Below are positions 48,201-56,606 of a stretch of DNA of 64,000 bases, one piece after another. Location of the stretch: contig NZ_FNUC01000004.1 in assembly GCF_900106035.1 (NCBI RefSeq), positions 2,790,001 to 2,854,000 on the forward strand, read 5' to 3'. Source of the stretch: Jiangella alba (GTDB taxonomy: Bacteria; Actinomycetota; Actinomycetes; Jiangellales; Jiangellaceae). A model generated the notes under the pieces. The model was not told the origin of the DNA. It made no database searches and worked only from the letters and a program-made list of their open reading frames with translations. The stretch's first letter is position 1. Each line of letters opens with the position of its first letter. The position numbers were made by a program, and so were the translations under genes.

Positions 48201-49990
48201 TCGGTCGTCCAGCGGTCGCTCTGGTCGTCGATGAACGGCTGGTTCGGCACCGTGACGGTGGTGTCGGGCACCGGTCGCACCTGGATGATGCTCAGGTGCC
48301 GCTGCGCCTCGCGGTAGGCGCCGTCGAGGAACTCCTGCTCGCCGGTCAGCTCGAACAGCTCCAGCAGCTCGGTCCAGCCCTTGACGTAGTTGTAGCCGAA
48401 GCCGTTCTCGGCCTGGTTGGTCGTATACGGGCGGGCGATCTGGTCGCGGATGTAGCGGCGTGCCTCGGCCCGGGCCTCGGCCAGGTGCGCCTCGTTGCCG
48501 GTCAGCACGTACGCCTGCAGCGGGGTGCTGACCGGGGTGCGGCCGTCGCGCGGCGGGTTCTGCGCGATGAGCTCGCGGGCCAGCCGGTGGATGCCGGCGT
48601 TCTGCCCGCGGGTCTGCTGGTACAGCGGGACGAGCGTCGACGCGTCGCCGGGGACGCGGCCGATGCGGTAGAGGTTCGGGTTGCCGTAGACGGTCTTGCC
48701 GGGCACCGGGGTGCTGCCGTGGTTCGCCCGCGACACGTGGTACTCCACCAGCGGCCGCGCCCGCCGCTCGTACAAGGCGTCGTCGCCGGTCAGGTAGTAC
48801 GCCGACAGCAGCACGCCCGCGATCGCCGTGCGCACGGCCTGGTCGTTCTCGATGTCGACGAAGCCCTTGGCCCGGTTCCACCAGCCGCTGTACGAGGGCA
48901 CGAACGACTCGCTGTCGTCGCCGTCGCCCTCGTCCATCACCAGGTCGATGAGGTTGTGGACGGTGTCGGTGAGCGACAGGTCGTAGACGTTGCGCCGGTA
49001 GGAGGTGTAGCCGTACTCGTGGCGGGTGAGGTCGGTGTAGGCCTCGTACAGGCTCCCGGTCCCGGCGTACAGGCCGAACGCGTAGCCGCGGCTCTCGCCC
49101 GCCGCCAGCGCGGTCGTCCGTCCGGCCTGCGGGGCGAACACCACGGGCTGCACGTCACGATCGTCGTTGCGCAGGCTCATCCCGAACGGCTGGCCGTCAG
49201 GCATGAGCTCCCGCTCGTGCTCGAACAGCAGCACCTCGCCGGGGGTGTAGACGCCGAGCGTCACGTCCTGGTCGCCGATGCGCCGCTGTGTCAGCGACAT
49301 CGGCGCGAACAGCTCCCACGCGCCCAGCGCCTGCGCGCCCTCGATCACGCGGGCGTGCTGCCGCGACCCGCACAGCACCTCGTCGACGTCGTCGGGGGTG
49401 ACGGCGTCGACCGACTGGTAGCCGACGACGTACTGGCCGGCGGCGCCCGCGGTGAGGGTCCACTGCAGCTCCGGGTTGGCCCCGGCCAGCGACCAGCGGA
49501 CGGTGAGGTCGTAGCCGCCCGGTGGCGTGCTGCGCAGTTCGACGGTCCGCGCGTCGATCTGCGCGAGCGAGTCGAACGCCACCCAGTTCGGCGTCATGGA
49601 GGTGTAGTAGTCGGTGGGGTTGCCGTCGTCGCCGGTCAGCACCATCCACTGCTCGTCGAACCGCGCGGCGGGGTCGGTGACGCGCAGCCAGTCGCCGCCG
49701 GGCGTGCGCACCTCCACCTCGCGGACGAACGTGTGGCCGCCGTCCCAGTTGGCGCGGTGGAACGTCACCCGGTGCCGGTCGCCGGTGATGGTCGCGGCCG
49801 GCTCGGTGGCCAGGTTCGGCATCGGCAGCCGGCGCAGCGCGTCCGGCAGCGGTGGCTGGCCGTCGGCGGCGGGGGTCGTGGCGGACGCGACGGACAGGCC
49901 GAACGCGTTCACCACCGGCGGCAGGACGGCGGCGCCGACCAGCAGCCGGATCGCCGTACGGCGGGACAGGGAGGGACTGGCGCTCGTCAC
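45293..49990 (-). CDS. Giant Tat-exported multidomain protein, copy 2 (NEW3 and golvesin-like domains)
   Basis: A 1565-residue exported protein. It has a Tat signal (SRRTAIRLLVG, then ASATTPAADG), a beta-rich N-terminal region (to about 330), a helical toroid-like region with WWNRAKGFVDIEND and HIPGQLGLALDYL (about 340-800), a beta sandwich, then three NEW3-like segments and two golvesin C-terminal-like domains (YVETGWW, GVYDVAVWYPTNP, DAARF repeats). Family assignment of the catalytic half is not possible by eye; a glycoside hydrolase or polysaccharide lyase is likely from context. GTG 49990 has GGAG six bases upstream; GTG 50008 overlaps the previous stop. It is a tandem paralogue of 50005-54726 and similar throughout. 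Confidence 0.8.
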   Translation of the reverse strand: MTSASPSLSRRTAIRLLVGAAVLPPVVNAFGLSVASATTPAADGQPPLPDALRRLPMPNLATEPAATITGDRHRVTFHRANWDGGHTFVREVEVRTPGGDWLRVTDPAARFDEQWMVLTGDDGNPTDYYTSMTPNWVAFDSLAQIDARTVELRSTPPGGYDLTVRWSLAGANPELQWTLTAGAAGQYVVGYQSVDAVTPDDVDEVLCGSRQHARVIEGAQALGAWELFAPMSLTQRRIGDQDVTLGVYTPGEVLLFEHERELMPDGQPFGMSLRNDDRDVQPVVFAPQAGRTTALAAGESRGYAFGLYAGTGSLYEAYTDLTRHEYGYTSYRRNVYDLSLTDTVHNLIDLVMDEGDGDDSESFVPSYSGWWNRAKGFVDIENDQAVRTAIAGVLLSAYYLTGDDALYERRARPLVEYHVSRANHGSTPVPGKTVYGNPNLYRIGRVPGDASTLVPLYQQTRGQNAGIHRLARELIAQNPPRDGRTPVSTPLQAYVLTGNEAHLAEARAEARRYIRDQIARPYTTNQAENGFGYNYVKGWTELLELFELTGEQEFLDGAYREAQRHLSIIQVRPVPDTTVTVPNQPFIDDQSDRWTTEIMPDYPTTTVESEEVPAWMVSTSGATFEQLSTYKVAAGRVNPGGGFTWIPAWAPFFLRLARHTGDDLFRDVAHNLVVGRFTNYPGYYNRQFTVTQLAPDFPYQGPPGVSTIFFHHIPGQLGLALDYLITEHQTRSGGQIDFPRQFETNYVFFKYSTFGHAPGTFHGEDGVWPYFPKGLVVLDNPQVNWLTAVGNGSLYISLTNESDTDERVTVDVATAGSGLPRRARNRVEVLSGDGLRGAATLRGGRVTTTVPAKGHAALVVRDVDIDVPWHWTSDAADRGPDSHHDEYLDPAANDGLVRAMLLVRPDRSGYDAYVQADVEEPVAELSFALGDGEWQQAPTKVFPYEWTIPVDGLTTPFTYRVGSGALTTAEHTLRLPVSVTGVLPPGAVAAGELSAAPDTTPGDVVRVRARVRAGSGELAGAAVALTVPSGWTATPVGDVPATVPAGGFADWTFDVTAPATASGTVELAGTATWTGGSAELTPSAVEVLAPLKLTALTAAPAELTAPGDTSELTIAVLNRGPLPRSGTLRVTAPAGWQASATEVGFDVPGREEREYTVTVTSAAGAAPGSTHRITVAADGVGERGVTVRLAGTDIIVDDADPWPRYVETGWWLASTLAGWNGTATRYNEEERYGGTATWRPELPADGVYDVAVWYPTNPATTREAVYVVHHADGEEEIVVDQQQDANGWRTLGRYRFTAGSDGYVRAIVRNPGFHRIDAARFQPVDQAAAVPAVSALAAADVAGPGGTTTLTATLRAPDGTPVQGTARVAAPAGWTVAPAELPVDLAGGAAAEVSFALTAPAGAVAGTLHELALHAAGTRAALAVAVGTPDPAAAAIVGPDDPGYAEEGVWTPSSLPGHDGGRTRVSGGGSGSIATWTPDLAAAGRYRVSVWYPTNPTTTRAAVYTVATAGGEETVVVDQQEGGADWRPLAIVDLDPATAAVRLAAQNSGHHRADAARFEPVVPAQ

Positions 49991-50004
49991 CTGGGTCTCC
50001 GATC

Positions 50005-53000
50005 TCACTGCGCGGGCACGACGGGTTCGAATCGGGCCGCGTCGGCGCGATGGTGGCCGCTGTTCTGCGCGGTCAGCCGGATCGCGGCGGTCGCGGGGTC
50101 GAGGTCGACGATGGCCAGGGGACGCCAGGTGGCGCCGGCCTCCTGCTGGTCGACGACGACGGTCCGCTCGCCGCCCTCGGCGGTGGCGACGGTGTAGGCG
50201 GCCGCCCGGGTGGTGGTGGCGTTGGTCGGGTACCAGACGCTCACCCGGTAGCGGCCGGCCGCCGCCAGGTCCGGGGTCCAGGTGGCGACCGCGCCGGTGC
50301 CGCCGCCGGCGAACCGCGAGCGGCTGCCGTCGTGGCCGGCCAGGCTGCTGGCGCTCCAGCCGCTGGTCTCGGTGTACCCGGCGTCCTCGTCGTCGACGAT
50401 GACGGCGGCGGCGGGGTCGGGGGTGCCGACGGCCACGGCGATCGCCGCCTCGGCGCCGGCCGCGGACAGGGCGATCTCGTGCAGCGACCCGGCTGCGGCG
50501 TCCGCCGGCGCCGTCAGCGCGAACTCCAGGGTCGTCGAGGCGCCGCCGGCGAGGTCGACCGGGATCTGCGCGGGAGCGACCGTCCAGCCGGCCGGGGTGG
50601 CCAGCGTGGCCGTGCCCCGCACCGGGGTGCCGTCCTGGGCGCGCAGCATCGCGGTCAGCGTGGTCGTCCCGCCGGGGGCGGAGACGTCGGCTGCGGCCAG
50701 CCCGGACACGACCGGCAGCAGCGCCGCCGCGTCCACCGGCAGGAACCGAGCCGCGTCGACTCGGTGGAAGCCGGGGTTGCGGACCTCGATGCGGACGTAG
50801 CCGCTGGTGCCGGCGGTGAACCGGTACCGGCCGAGCGTGCGCCAGCCGTTGGCGTCCTGTTGCTGGTCGACGACGATCTCGTCGTCGCCGTCGGCGTGGT
50901 GGACGACGTAGACGGCTTCGCGTGTGGTGGCCGGGTTCGTCGGGTACCAGACGGCGACGTCGTAGACGCCGTCGGCGGGCAGCACCGGGTTCCAGGTGGC
51001 CGTGCCGCCGCGCCGTTCCTCCTCGCTGAACCGGGACGCGGTGCGGTTCCAGCCGGCCAGCGTGCTGGGCAGCCACCAGCCGGTCTCGACGTAGCGGGGC
51101 CACTCGTCGGCGTTGTCGACGATGATGTCGGTGCCGGCCAGCCGGACGGTGACGGCCTGCTGCGCCGACCCGTCCGCCGCGACGGTGATGCGGTGCGCCG
51201 TGCCGGGCAGGGCGCCGGCCGCCGACGTGACGGTGACGGTGTACTCGCGCTCCTCGCGCCCGGGGACGTCGAAGCCGACCTCCGTCGCCGACGCCTGCCA
51301 CCCCGGCGGGACGCTCACCTGCAGCGTTCCCGACCGCGGCAGCGGGCCGACGTTCAGTACGGCGGCGGTCAGCTCGAACGTGTCGCCACCCTTGGCGAGC
51401 AGGGCCGGAGCGGCGGTCAGCGCGGGGATCTTGAGCGGCGCCAGCACCTCGACGGCGGACGGCGTCAGCTCGGCGCTCCCGCCGGTCCAGGTGGCCGTGC
51501 CGGTCAGCTCGGCGGTGCCGGTGGCGTCCGCCGGTGCGGTGACGTCGAACGTCCAGTCCGCGGCGCCGCCGGCCGGCACTGACGCCGGCACGTCGCCGAC
51601 CGGTGCCGCGGTCCATCCGGACGGCACGGTCAGCGCCACAGCGGCACCGGCCAGTTCGGCCATCCCGGCCCGCACCCGGGCCCGGACCCGGACGACGTCA
51701 CCCGGCGTGGTGTCGGGCGACGTGCTCAGCTCGCCCACCGCCGCCGTGCCGTCCGGCACCACGCCGGTGACCGACGTGGGCAGCCGCAACGTGTGGTCCG
51801 TGGTCGCCTGGTCGCCGGCGACGACCCGGAACGTGAAGGGCGTGGTGAGGCCGTCGACCGGGATGGTCCACTCGTACGGGAACACCTTGGCCGGGGCCTG
51901 CTGCCACTCGCCGTCGCCGAGCGCGAAGGACAGCTCGGCCGTCGCCGGCTCCTCGACGTCGGCCTGGACGTACGCGTCGTAGCCGGACCGGTCGGGGCGG
52001 ACCAGCAGGACCGCACGCACCAGCCCGGTCTCGGCGGCGGGATCGAGGAAGGCGTGATGGTGGCTGTCCGAGCCCTGGGCGGCGGCGTCGCTGGTCCAGT
52101 GCCACGGGACGTCGATGCTGACGTCGCGCACCACCAGCGCGGCGTGCCCCTTCGCCGGCACCGTCGTCGTGAGCCGTCCGCCGCGCAGCGTCGCCGCGCC
52201 CGGCATGCTGGCGCCGGCCAGCACCTCGACCCGGTTGCGGGCCCGCCGGGGCAGGCCGGTGCCCGGCGTGGCGACGTCGATGGTCACCCGCTCGTCGGTG
52301 TCGCTCTCGTTGGTCAGGCTGAGGTACAGGCTGTCGTTGCCGACCGCCGTCAGCCAGTTGACCTGCGGGTTGTCGACGACGACGATGCCCTTCGGGAAGT
52401 ACGGCCAGACACCGTCCTCGCCGTAGAACGTCCCGGGCGCGTGCCCGTAGGTCGAGTACTTGAAGAAGACGTAGTTGGTCTCGAACTGGCGCGGGAAGTC
52501 GATCTCGCCGCCCGACCGCGTCAGGTGCTCGGTGACCAGGTAGTCCAGCGCGAGGCCGAGCTGGCCGGGGATGTGGTGGAAGTAGATGCCGCCGGCCCCG
52601 GGCGGGCCCTGGTAGGGGAAGTCCGGCTTCATGTGGGCGACGCTGAACTGCCGGTTGTAGTACCCGGGGTAGTTCGTGAACCGGCCCACCACCAGGTTGT
52701 GCGCCACGTCGCGGAACAGGTCGTCGCCGGTGTGGTGGGCGAGGCGGAGCAGGAACGGCGCCCACGCCGGGATCCAGGTGAAGCCGCCGCCGGGGTTCAC
52801 CGCGCCGGACGAGGTCTTGAACGTCGACAGCTGCTCGAACGTGACGCCGGACGACGACACCATCCAGGCCGGCACCTCCTCGCTCGGCACCGTCGTCTGC
52901 GGGTAGTCGGGCAGCAGCGGGGTGTTCCACCAGTCGATCTGGTTGTCGATGAACGGCTGGTTCGGCACCGTGACGGTGGTGTCCGGGACCGGCCGTACGT

Positions 53001-54726
53001 TCATGACGCCGAGGTAGCGCTGCGCCTCGTGGTACGAGCCGTCCAGGAACTCCTGCTCGCCGGTCAGCTCGAACAGCACCAGCAGCTCGGTCCACGCCTT
53101 CACGTAGTGGTAGCCGAACTCGTTCTCGGCGGCGTTCGTCGTGTACGGCCGCATGATCTGGTCGCGGATCAGCCGGCGCGCCTCCGCCCGGGCCTCGGCC
53201 AGGTAGGCCTCGTTGCCGGTGAGGACGTAGGCCTGCAGCGGCGTGCTCATGGGGGTGCGTGCGTCGCGGGCGGGCCGTTGCCGGATGAGGTCCATCGCCA
53301 GGGCGTGCAGGCCTGCGTTCTGCCCGCGGGTCTGCTCGTACAACGGCACCAGGGTCGAGGCGTCGCCGGGGATCCGGCCGATGCGGTAGAGGTCGGGGTT
53401 GCCGTACACCGGCGCCCCCTTGACCGGCGTGCTGCCGTGGTTCGCGCGCGACAGGTGGTACTCGACCAGCGGCCGGGCCCGCCGCTCGTACAGCGCGTCG
53501 TCGCCGGTCAGGTAGTACGCCGACAGCAGGACCCCGGCGATGGGCGTGCGCACGGCCTGGTCGTTCTCGATGTCGACGAAGCCCTTGGCGCGGTTCCACC
53601 AGCCGCTGAACGACGGCACGAACGACTGGCTGTCGTCGCCGTCCGGCTCGACCATCAGCAGGTCGATGAGGTTGTGGACGGTGTCGGTGAGCGAGGTGTC
53701 GTAGACGTTGCGGCGGTAGTCCGTGTAGCCGTACTCGTGGCGGACGAGGTCGGTGTAGGTGTCGTAGACGGTGCCGGCGGCGGCGTAGAGCCCGAACGCG
53801 TAGCCGCGGCTCTCACCGGCGGCCAGCGGCGACCGGCGGCCGGCCTGCGGCGCGAAGATCACCGGCTGCACGTCGCGGTCGTCGTTGCGCAGGCTCATGC
53901 CGAACGGCTGCCCGTCCGGCCCCGGCTCCCGCTCGTGCTCGAACAGCAGCACCTCGCCGGGGGTGTAGACGCCGAGCGTGACGTCCTGGCCGCCGATGGA
54001 GCGCTGGGTCAGCGACATCGGCGCGAACAGTTCCCAGGCGCCGAACGACTGCGCCCCGCCGATCACGCGGGCGTGCTGCCAGGAACCGCAGAGCACCTCG
54101 TCGACGTCGTCGGGGGTGACGGCGTCGACGGACTGGTACCCGACGACATAGTCGTCGGCGGCGCCGGCGGTGAGCGTCCACTGCAGCTCGGGGCCGATGT
54201 CGGTGAGCGTCCAGCGGACGGTGAGGTCGTAGCCGCCGGGCGGGGTGCTGCGCAGCTCGACGGTCCGCGCGTCGACCTGGGCGAGCGAGTCGAACGCCAC
54301 CCAGTTCGGGGTCATCGACGTGTAGTAGTCGATCGGGTTGCCGTCGCCGCCGGTCAGCACGATCCACTGCTCGTCGAACCGTGCGGCGGGGTCGGTGACC
54401 GGCAACCAGCCGCCGGAGGTGCGGACCTCCAGGTCGCGGACGAAGGTGTGGCCGCCGTCCCACGTCGCGCGGGAGAACGTGACTCGGTGCCGCTCGCCGG
54501 TGATCGTCGCCACCGGCTCGACGGCCAGGCTCGGCATCTCCAGCCGGCGCAGCGCGTCCGGCAACGGCGCCTGGCCGTCGGCGGCGGGGGTCGTGGCCGA
54601 CGCGGTGGAGAGGCCGAACGCGTTCACCACCGGTGGCAGGACGGCCGCGCCGACCAGCAGCCGGATCGCGGTGCGGCGGGACAGACTCGGATTCGGGCAG
54701 GCTGCCGCCCGGGGTACCTCGTGCAT
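50005..54726 (-). CDS. Giant Tat-exported multidomain protein, copy 1 (NEW3 and golvesin-like domains)
   Basis: A 1573-residue exported protein. The Tat motif SRRTAIR is at about residue 16, with an Ala-x-Ala cleavage region near 45. The N-terminal beta region covers about 50-330; a helical region, about 340-720, contains DTVHNLIDL, WWNRAKGF and HHIPGQLGLALDYL; the beta domain near 720-950 contains YLSLTNESDTDERV. NEW3-like segments lie near 1010-1095, 1100-1195 and 1335-1435, and golvesin-like domains near 1200-1330 and 1440-1573. GGAAGG precedes ATG 54726. It follows the ABC importer genes on the same strand, so it probably acts outside the cell on the polymer whose products are imported. 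Enzymatic activity is inferred only. Confidence 0.82.
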   Translation of the reverse strand: MHEVPRAAACPNPSLSRRTAIRLLVGAAVLPPVVNAFGLSTASATTPAADGQAPLPDALRRLEMPSLAVEPVATITGERHRVTFSRATWDGGHTFVRDLEVRTSGGWLPVTDPAARFDEQWIVLTGGDGNPIDYYTSMTPNWVAFDSLAQVDARTVELRSTPPGGYDLTVRWTLTDIGPELQWTLTAGAADDYVVGYQSVDAVTPDDVDEVLCGSWQHARVIGGAQSFGAWELFAPMSLTQRSIGGQDVTLGVYTPGEVLLFEHEREPGPDGQPFGMSLRNDDRDVQPVIFAPQAGRRSPLAAGESRGYAFGLYAAAGTVYDTYTDLVRHEYGYTDYRRNVYDTSLTDTVHNLIDLLMVEPDGDDSQSFVPSFSGWWNRAKGFVDIENDQAVRTPIAGVLLSAYYLTGDDALYERRARPLVEYHLSRANHGSTPVKGAPVYGNPDLYRIGRIPGDASTLVPLYEQTRGQNAGLHALAMDLIRQRPARDARTPMSTPLQAYVLTGNEAYLAEARAEARRLIRDQIMRPYTTNAAENEFGYHYVKAWTELLVLFELTGEQEFLDGSYHEAQRYLGVMNVRPVPDTTVTVPNQPFIDNQIDWWNTPLLPDYPQTTVPSEEVPAWMVSSSGVTFEQLSTFKTSSGAVNPGGGFTWIPAWAPFLLRLAHHTGDDLFRDVAHNLVVGRFTNYPGYYNRQFSVAHMKPDFPYQGPPGAGGIYFHHIPGQLGLALDYLVTEHLTRSGGEIDFPRQFETNYVFFKYSTYGHAPGTFYGEDGVWPYFPKGIVVVDNPQVNWLTAVGNDSLYLSLTNESDTDERVTIDVATPGTGLPRRARNRVEVLAGASMPGAATLRGGRLTTTVPAKGHAALVVRDVSIDVPWHWTSDAAAQGSDSHHHAFLDPAAETGLVRAVLLVRPDRSGYDAYVQADVEEPATAELSFALGDGEWQQAPAKVFPYEWTIPVDGLTTPFTFRVVAGDQATTDHTLRLPTSVTGVVPDGTAAVGELSTSPDTTPGDVVRVRARVRAGMAELAGAAVALTVPSGWTAAPVGDVPASVPAGGAADWTFDVTAPADATGTAELTGTATWTGGSAELTPSAVEVLAPLKIPALTAAPALLAKGGDTFELTAAVLNVGPLPRSGTLQVSVPPGWQASATEVGFDVPGREEREYTVTVTSAAGALPGTAHRITVAADGSAQQAVTVRLAGTDIIVDNADEWPRYVETGWWLPSTLAGWNRTASRFSEEERRGGTATWNPVLPADGVYDVAVWYPTNPATTREAVYVVHHADGDDEIVVDQQQDANGWRTLGRYRFTAGTSGYVRIEVRNPGFHRVDAARFLPVDAAALLPVVSGLAAADVSAPGGTTTLTAMLRAQDGTPVRGTATLATPAGWTVAPAQIPVDLAGGASTTLEFALTAPADAAAGSLHEIALSAAGAEAAIAVAVGTPDPAAAVIVDDEDAGYTETSGWSASSLAGHDGSRSRFAGGGTGAVATWTPDLAAAGRYRVSVWYPTNATTTRAAAYTVATAEGGERTVVVDQQEAGATWRPLAIVDLDPATAAIRLTAQNSGHHRADAARFEPVVPAQ

Positions 54727-54753
54727 GGGCCAGACCTTCCGTGAGGGGCGCGG

Positions 54754-55650
54754 TCAGCTCTTGACCGCGCCGGCGATGCCCTCGACGAACGTGCGCTGGA
54801 GGAACAGGAAGACGATCACGATCGGGATGGTGCTGATGCAGGCGGCGGCGGCCATGCCGGTCCAGTCGGTGCCCTCCTGGCCGAAGAAGTTGTACATGCC
54901 GACGCCGAGCGTGCGCAGATCCGGATTGCCGAGCGTGAACACCAGCGGGATGAAGAACGAGTTCCAGGCCGTGATGAAGTTGAGCAGGGTGACCGTGCCG
55001 ATCACCGGCCGGGCCAGCGGCAGCATCACCCGGAAGAACGTGCGCAGGTAGCCCGCGCCGTCCACCCGGGCGGCGTCCTCCAGATCGCGGGGGATGCCGG
55101 CGAAGAACCCCATGAAAAGCAGGATCGGCACGACGAGCGCGGGACCGGCCTGCGCCAGCGCGGCGCCGAGCAGGCCGTTGTTCAGGCCCAGGTCGTTCAC
55201 CAGCAGGAACACCGGGATGATCGTGTAGCCGTGCGGGATGAACATGGTGGCGATCAGGATGGCGACGATCACCTTCTTGCCCGGCAGGTCCGGCCGCGAG
55301 AGCGCGTACCCGGCCGTCGACGACGTCAGCAGCACCAGCACCACGACCGCGATCGAGAACGTGACGGTGTTGATCGTGTAGTCGCCGAACTTCGCCGTCG
55401 TCCAGGCCCGCTCGAAGTTGTCGAACGTCCACTCGTCCGGGATCAGCGACAGCCCGCCGAGCAGCATCTCGCGCTGCGACTTGAACGCCGCCGACACCAT
55501 CCAGATGAACGGGTAGACCCAGAGCAGGCAGAACGGGATCAGGAACAGGTGCCACAGCTTGGGCCGGATCCGGTACCAGCGGTTGCGCCGGTCCGCCCGC
55601 GACGGCGCGGCTGGCGCCGGTGTCTCGCGGACGAGTTCGGTGGTGCTCAT
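54754..55650 (-). CDS. Carbohydrate ABC importer permease (MalG type)
   Basis: A 298-residue CUT1 permease with six helices. The EAA loop is EDAARVDGAGYLRTFFRVMLPLARPVI. ATG 55650 has a GGGAGC ribosome site and overlaps the MalF-type gene stop (ATGA). It starts with a soluble 35-residue N terminus rich in Arg and Pro. No ATPase gene is nearby, so it probably uses a shared MsiK-type ATPase elsewhere, as many actinobacterial sugar importers do. Confidence 0.93.
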   Translation of the reverse strand: MSTTELVRETPAPAAPSRADRRNRWYRIRPKLWHLFLIPFCLLWVYPFIWMVSAAFKSQREMLLGGLSLIPDEWTFDNFERAWTTAKFGDYTINTVTFSIAVVVLVLLTSSTAGYALSRPDLPGKKVIVAILIATMFIPHGYTIIPVFLLVNDLGLNNGLLGAALAQAGPALVVPILLFMGFFAGIPRDLEDAARVDGAGYLRTFFRVMLPLARPVIGTVTLLNFITAWNSFFIPLVFTLGNPDLRTLGVGMYNFFGQEGTDWTGMAAAACISTIPIVIVFLFLQRTFVEGIAGAVKS

Positions 55651-56603
55651 GTCGCTCCCGCCTTGTACTGACGCCGCAGAACCGGGGCCTGCAGCAACGT
55701 GATCAGCAGGGTCATCACGCCGAAGACGACGCCGGCCGCGCAGGCGAAGCCGTACCTCGGCGCCTGCAGGAACGGGTCGAACGCGAACCGGTAGATGTAG
55801 GTCGGTACGACGTCGGTCGAGTAGTTCGGCCCGCCCTGCGTGGTCGCCTGCACCAGGTCGAAGGTGTTGAGGCTGCGCTGGAAGACGAGCAGCAGGATGA
55901 CGATCGCCAGCGGCACCAGCATCGGCAGCACGACGAAGCGCAGCGACTGCCGCGGGTTGGCGCCGTCGATCAGCGCCGCCTCGTGGATGTCCTTGGGGAT
56001 CGTCTGCAGCGCCGCCAGCCAGTAGATCAGCGTGATGCCGAAGCCCTTCCAGATGTCGATGCCGATCAGCGTGGGCAGCGCGGTCGACGTCGAGCCGAGG
56101 AAGTTGATCGGCGAGTCGATCAGCCCGATGTCGGCGAGCGCGGTGTTCACCACGCCGCGGATCGGGTCGAAGAGGATCGCGAACACGATGCCGACCACCG
56201 CGGTCGTCGTGACCACCGGCAGGAACAGCGCCAGCCGGTACACGTTGCGCCCGCGCAGCCAGGCGTTGTTCAGCAGGATCGCCAGCACCAGCGCCAGCGG
56301 CAGCTCGATCGTCAGCGCGGCGAGCGAGAACAGGAACGAGTGCCAGAACGAGTCCCAGAACGCGTCCGAGCCGAGCACCTCGCGGAAGTTGTCGAGCCCG
56401 ATCCACTCCGTCGGGGTGCCGACGCCGTCCCAGTCGAAGAACGAGTACCACCAGCTGGCCACCATCGGCCAGATCGAGAAGCCGAGGAACAGCAGCGCGG
56501 CGGGCAGCAGGAACGCGTAGCTCCAGGCGTGCCGGCGCCAGCGCGCGGCCCGGGGCCGCCCGGCGGCGCGTGGCCGCCGGGCGGGGGCGTGCGTCGAAGC
56601 CAT
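55647..56603 (-). CDS. Carbohydrate ABC importer permease (MalF type)
   Basis: A 318-residue CUT1 permease with six helices after a basic Ala/Arg/Pro-rich N terminus. The EAA loop reads HEAALIDGANPRQSLRFVVLPML. It lies four bases after the solute-binding lipoprotein gene and its stop overlaps the next permease start. Together they form the membrane channel of one importer. Confidence 0.93.
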   Translation of the reverse strand: MASTHAPARRPRAAGRPRAARWRRHAWSYAFLLPAALLFLGFSIWPMVASWWYSFFDWDGVGTPTEWIGLDNFREVLGSDAFWDSFWHSFLFSLAALTIELPLALVLAILLNNAWLRGRNVYRLALFLPVVTTTAVVGIVFAILFDPIRGVVNTALADIGLIDSPINFLGSTSTALPTLIGIDIWKGFGITLIYWLAALQTIPKDIHEAALIDGANPRQSLRFVVLPMLVPLAIVILLLVFQRSLNTFDLVQATTQGGPNYSTDVVPTYIYRFAFDPFLQAPRYGFACAAGVVFGVMTLLITLLQAPVLRRQYKAGAT

Positions 56604-56606
56604 GGA

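Noticed and set aside
50018-50036. GGGTTCGAATCGGG, resembling the T-arm of a tRNA
   Set aside because: It lies inside the coding end of the exported protein copy 1 (EPVVPAQ) and no acceptor or anticodon arms flank it. No tRNA gene was found in the window.
45338-50197. Very long open frame on the plus strand antisense to the giant exported protein
   Set aside because: The predicted product is Arg/Gly/Val/Asp-rich low complexity with no motifs. The minus-strand frame has a Tat signal and domains. High GC content at third positions keeps the antisense frame open.
51793-54744. Another long plus-strand frame antisense to exported protein copy 1
   Set aside because: Same reason: composition is that of an antisense reading of GC-rich coding DNA, and no ribosome site or family motif is present.
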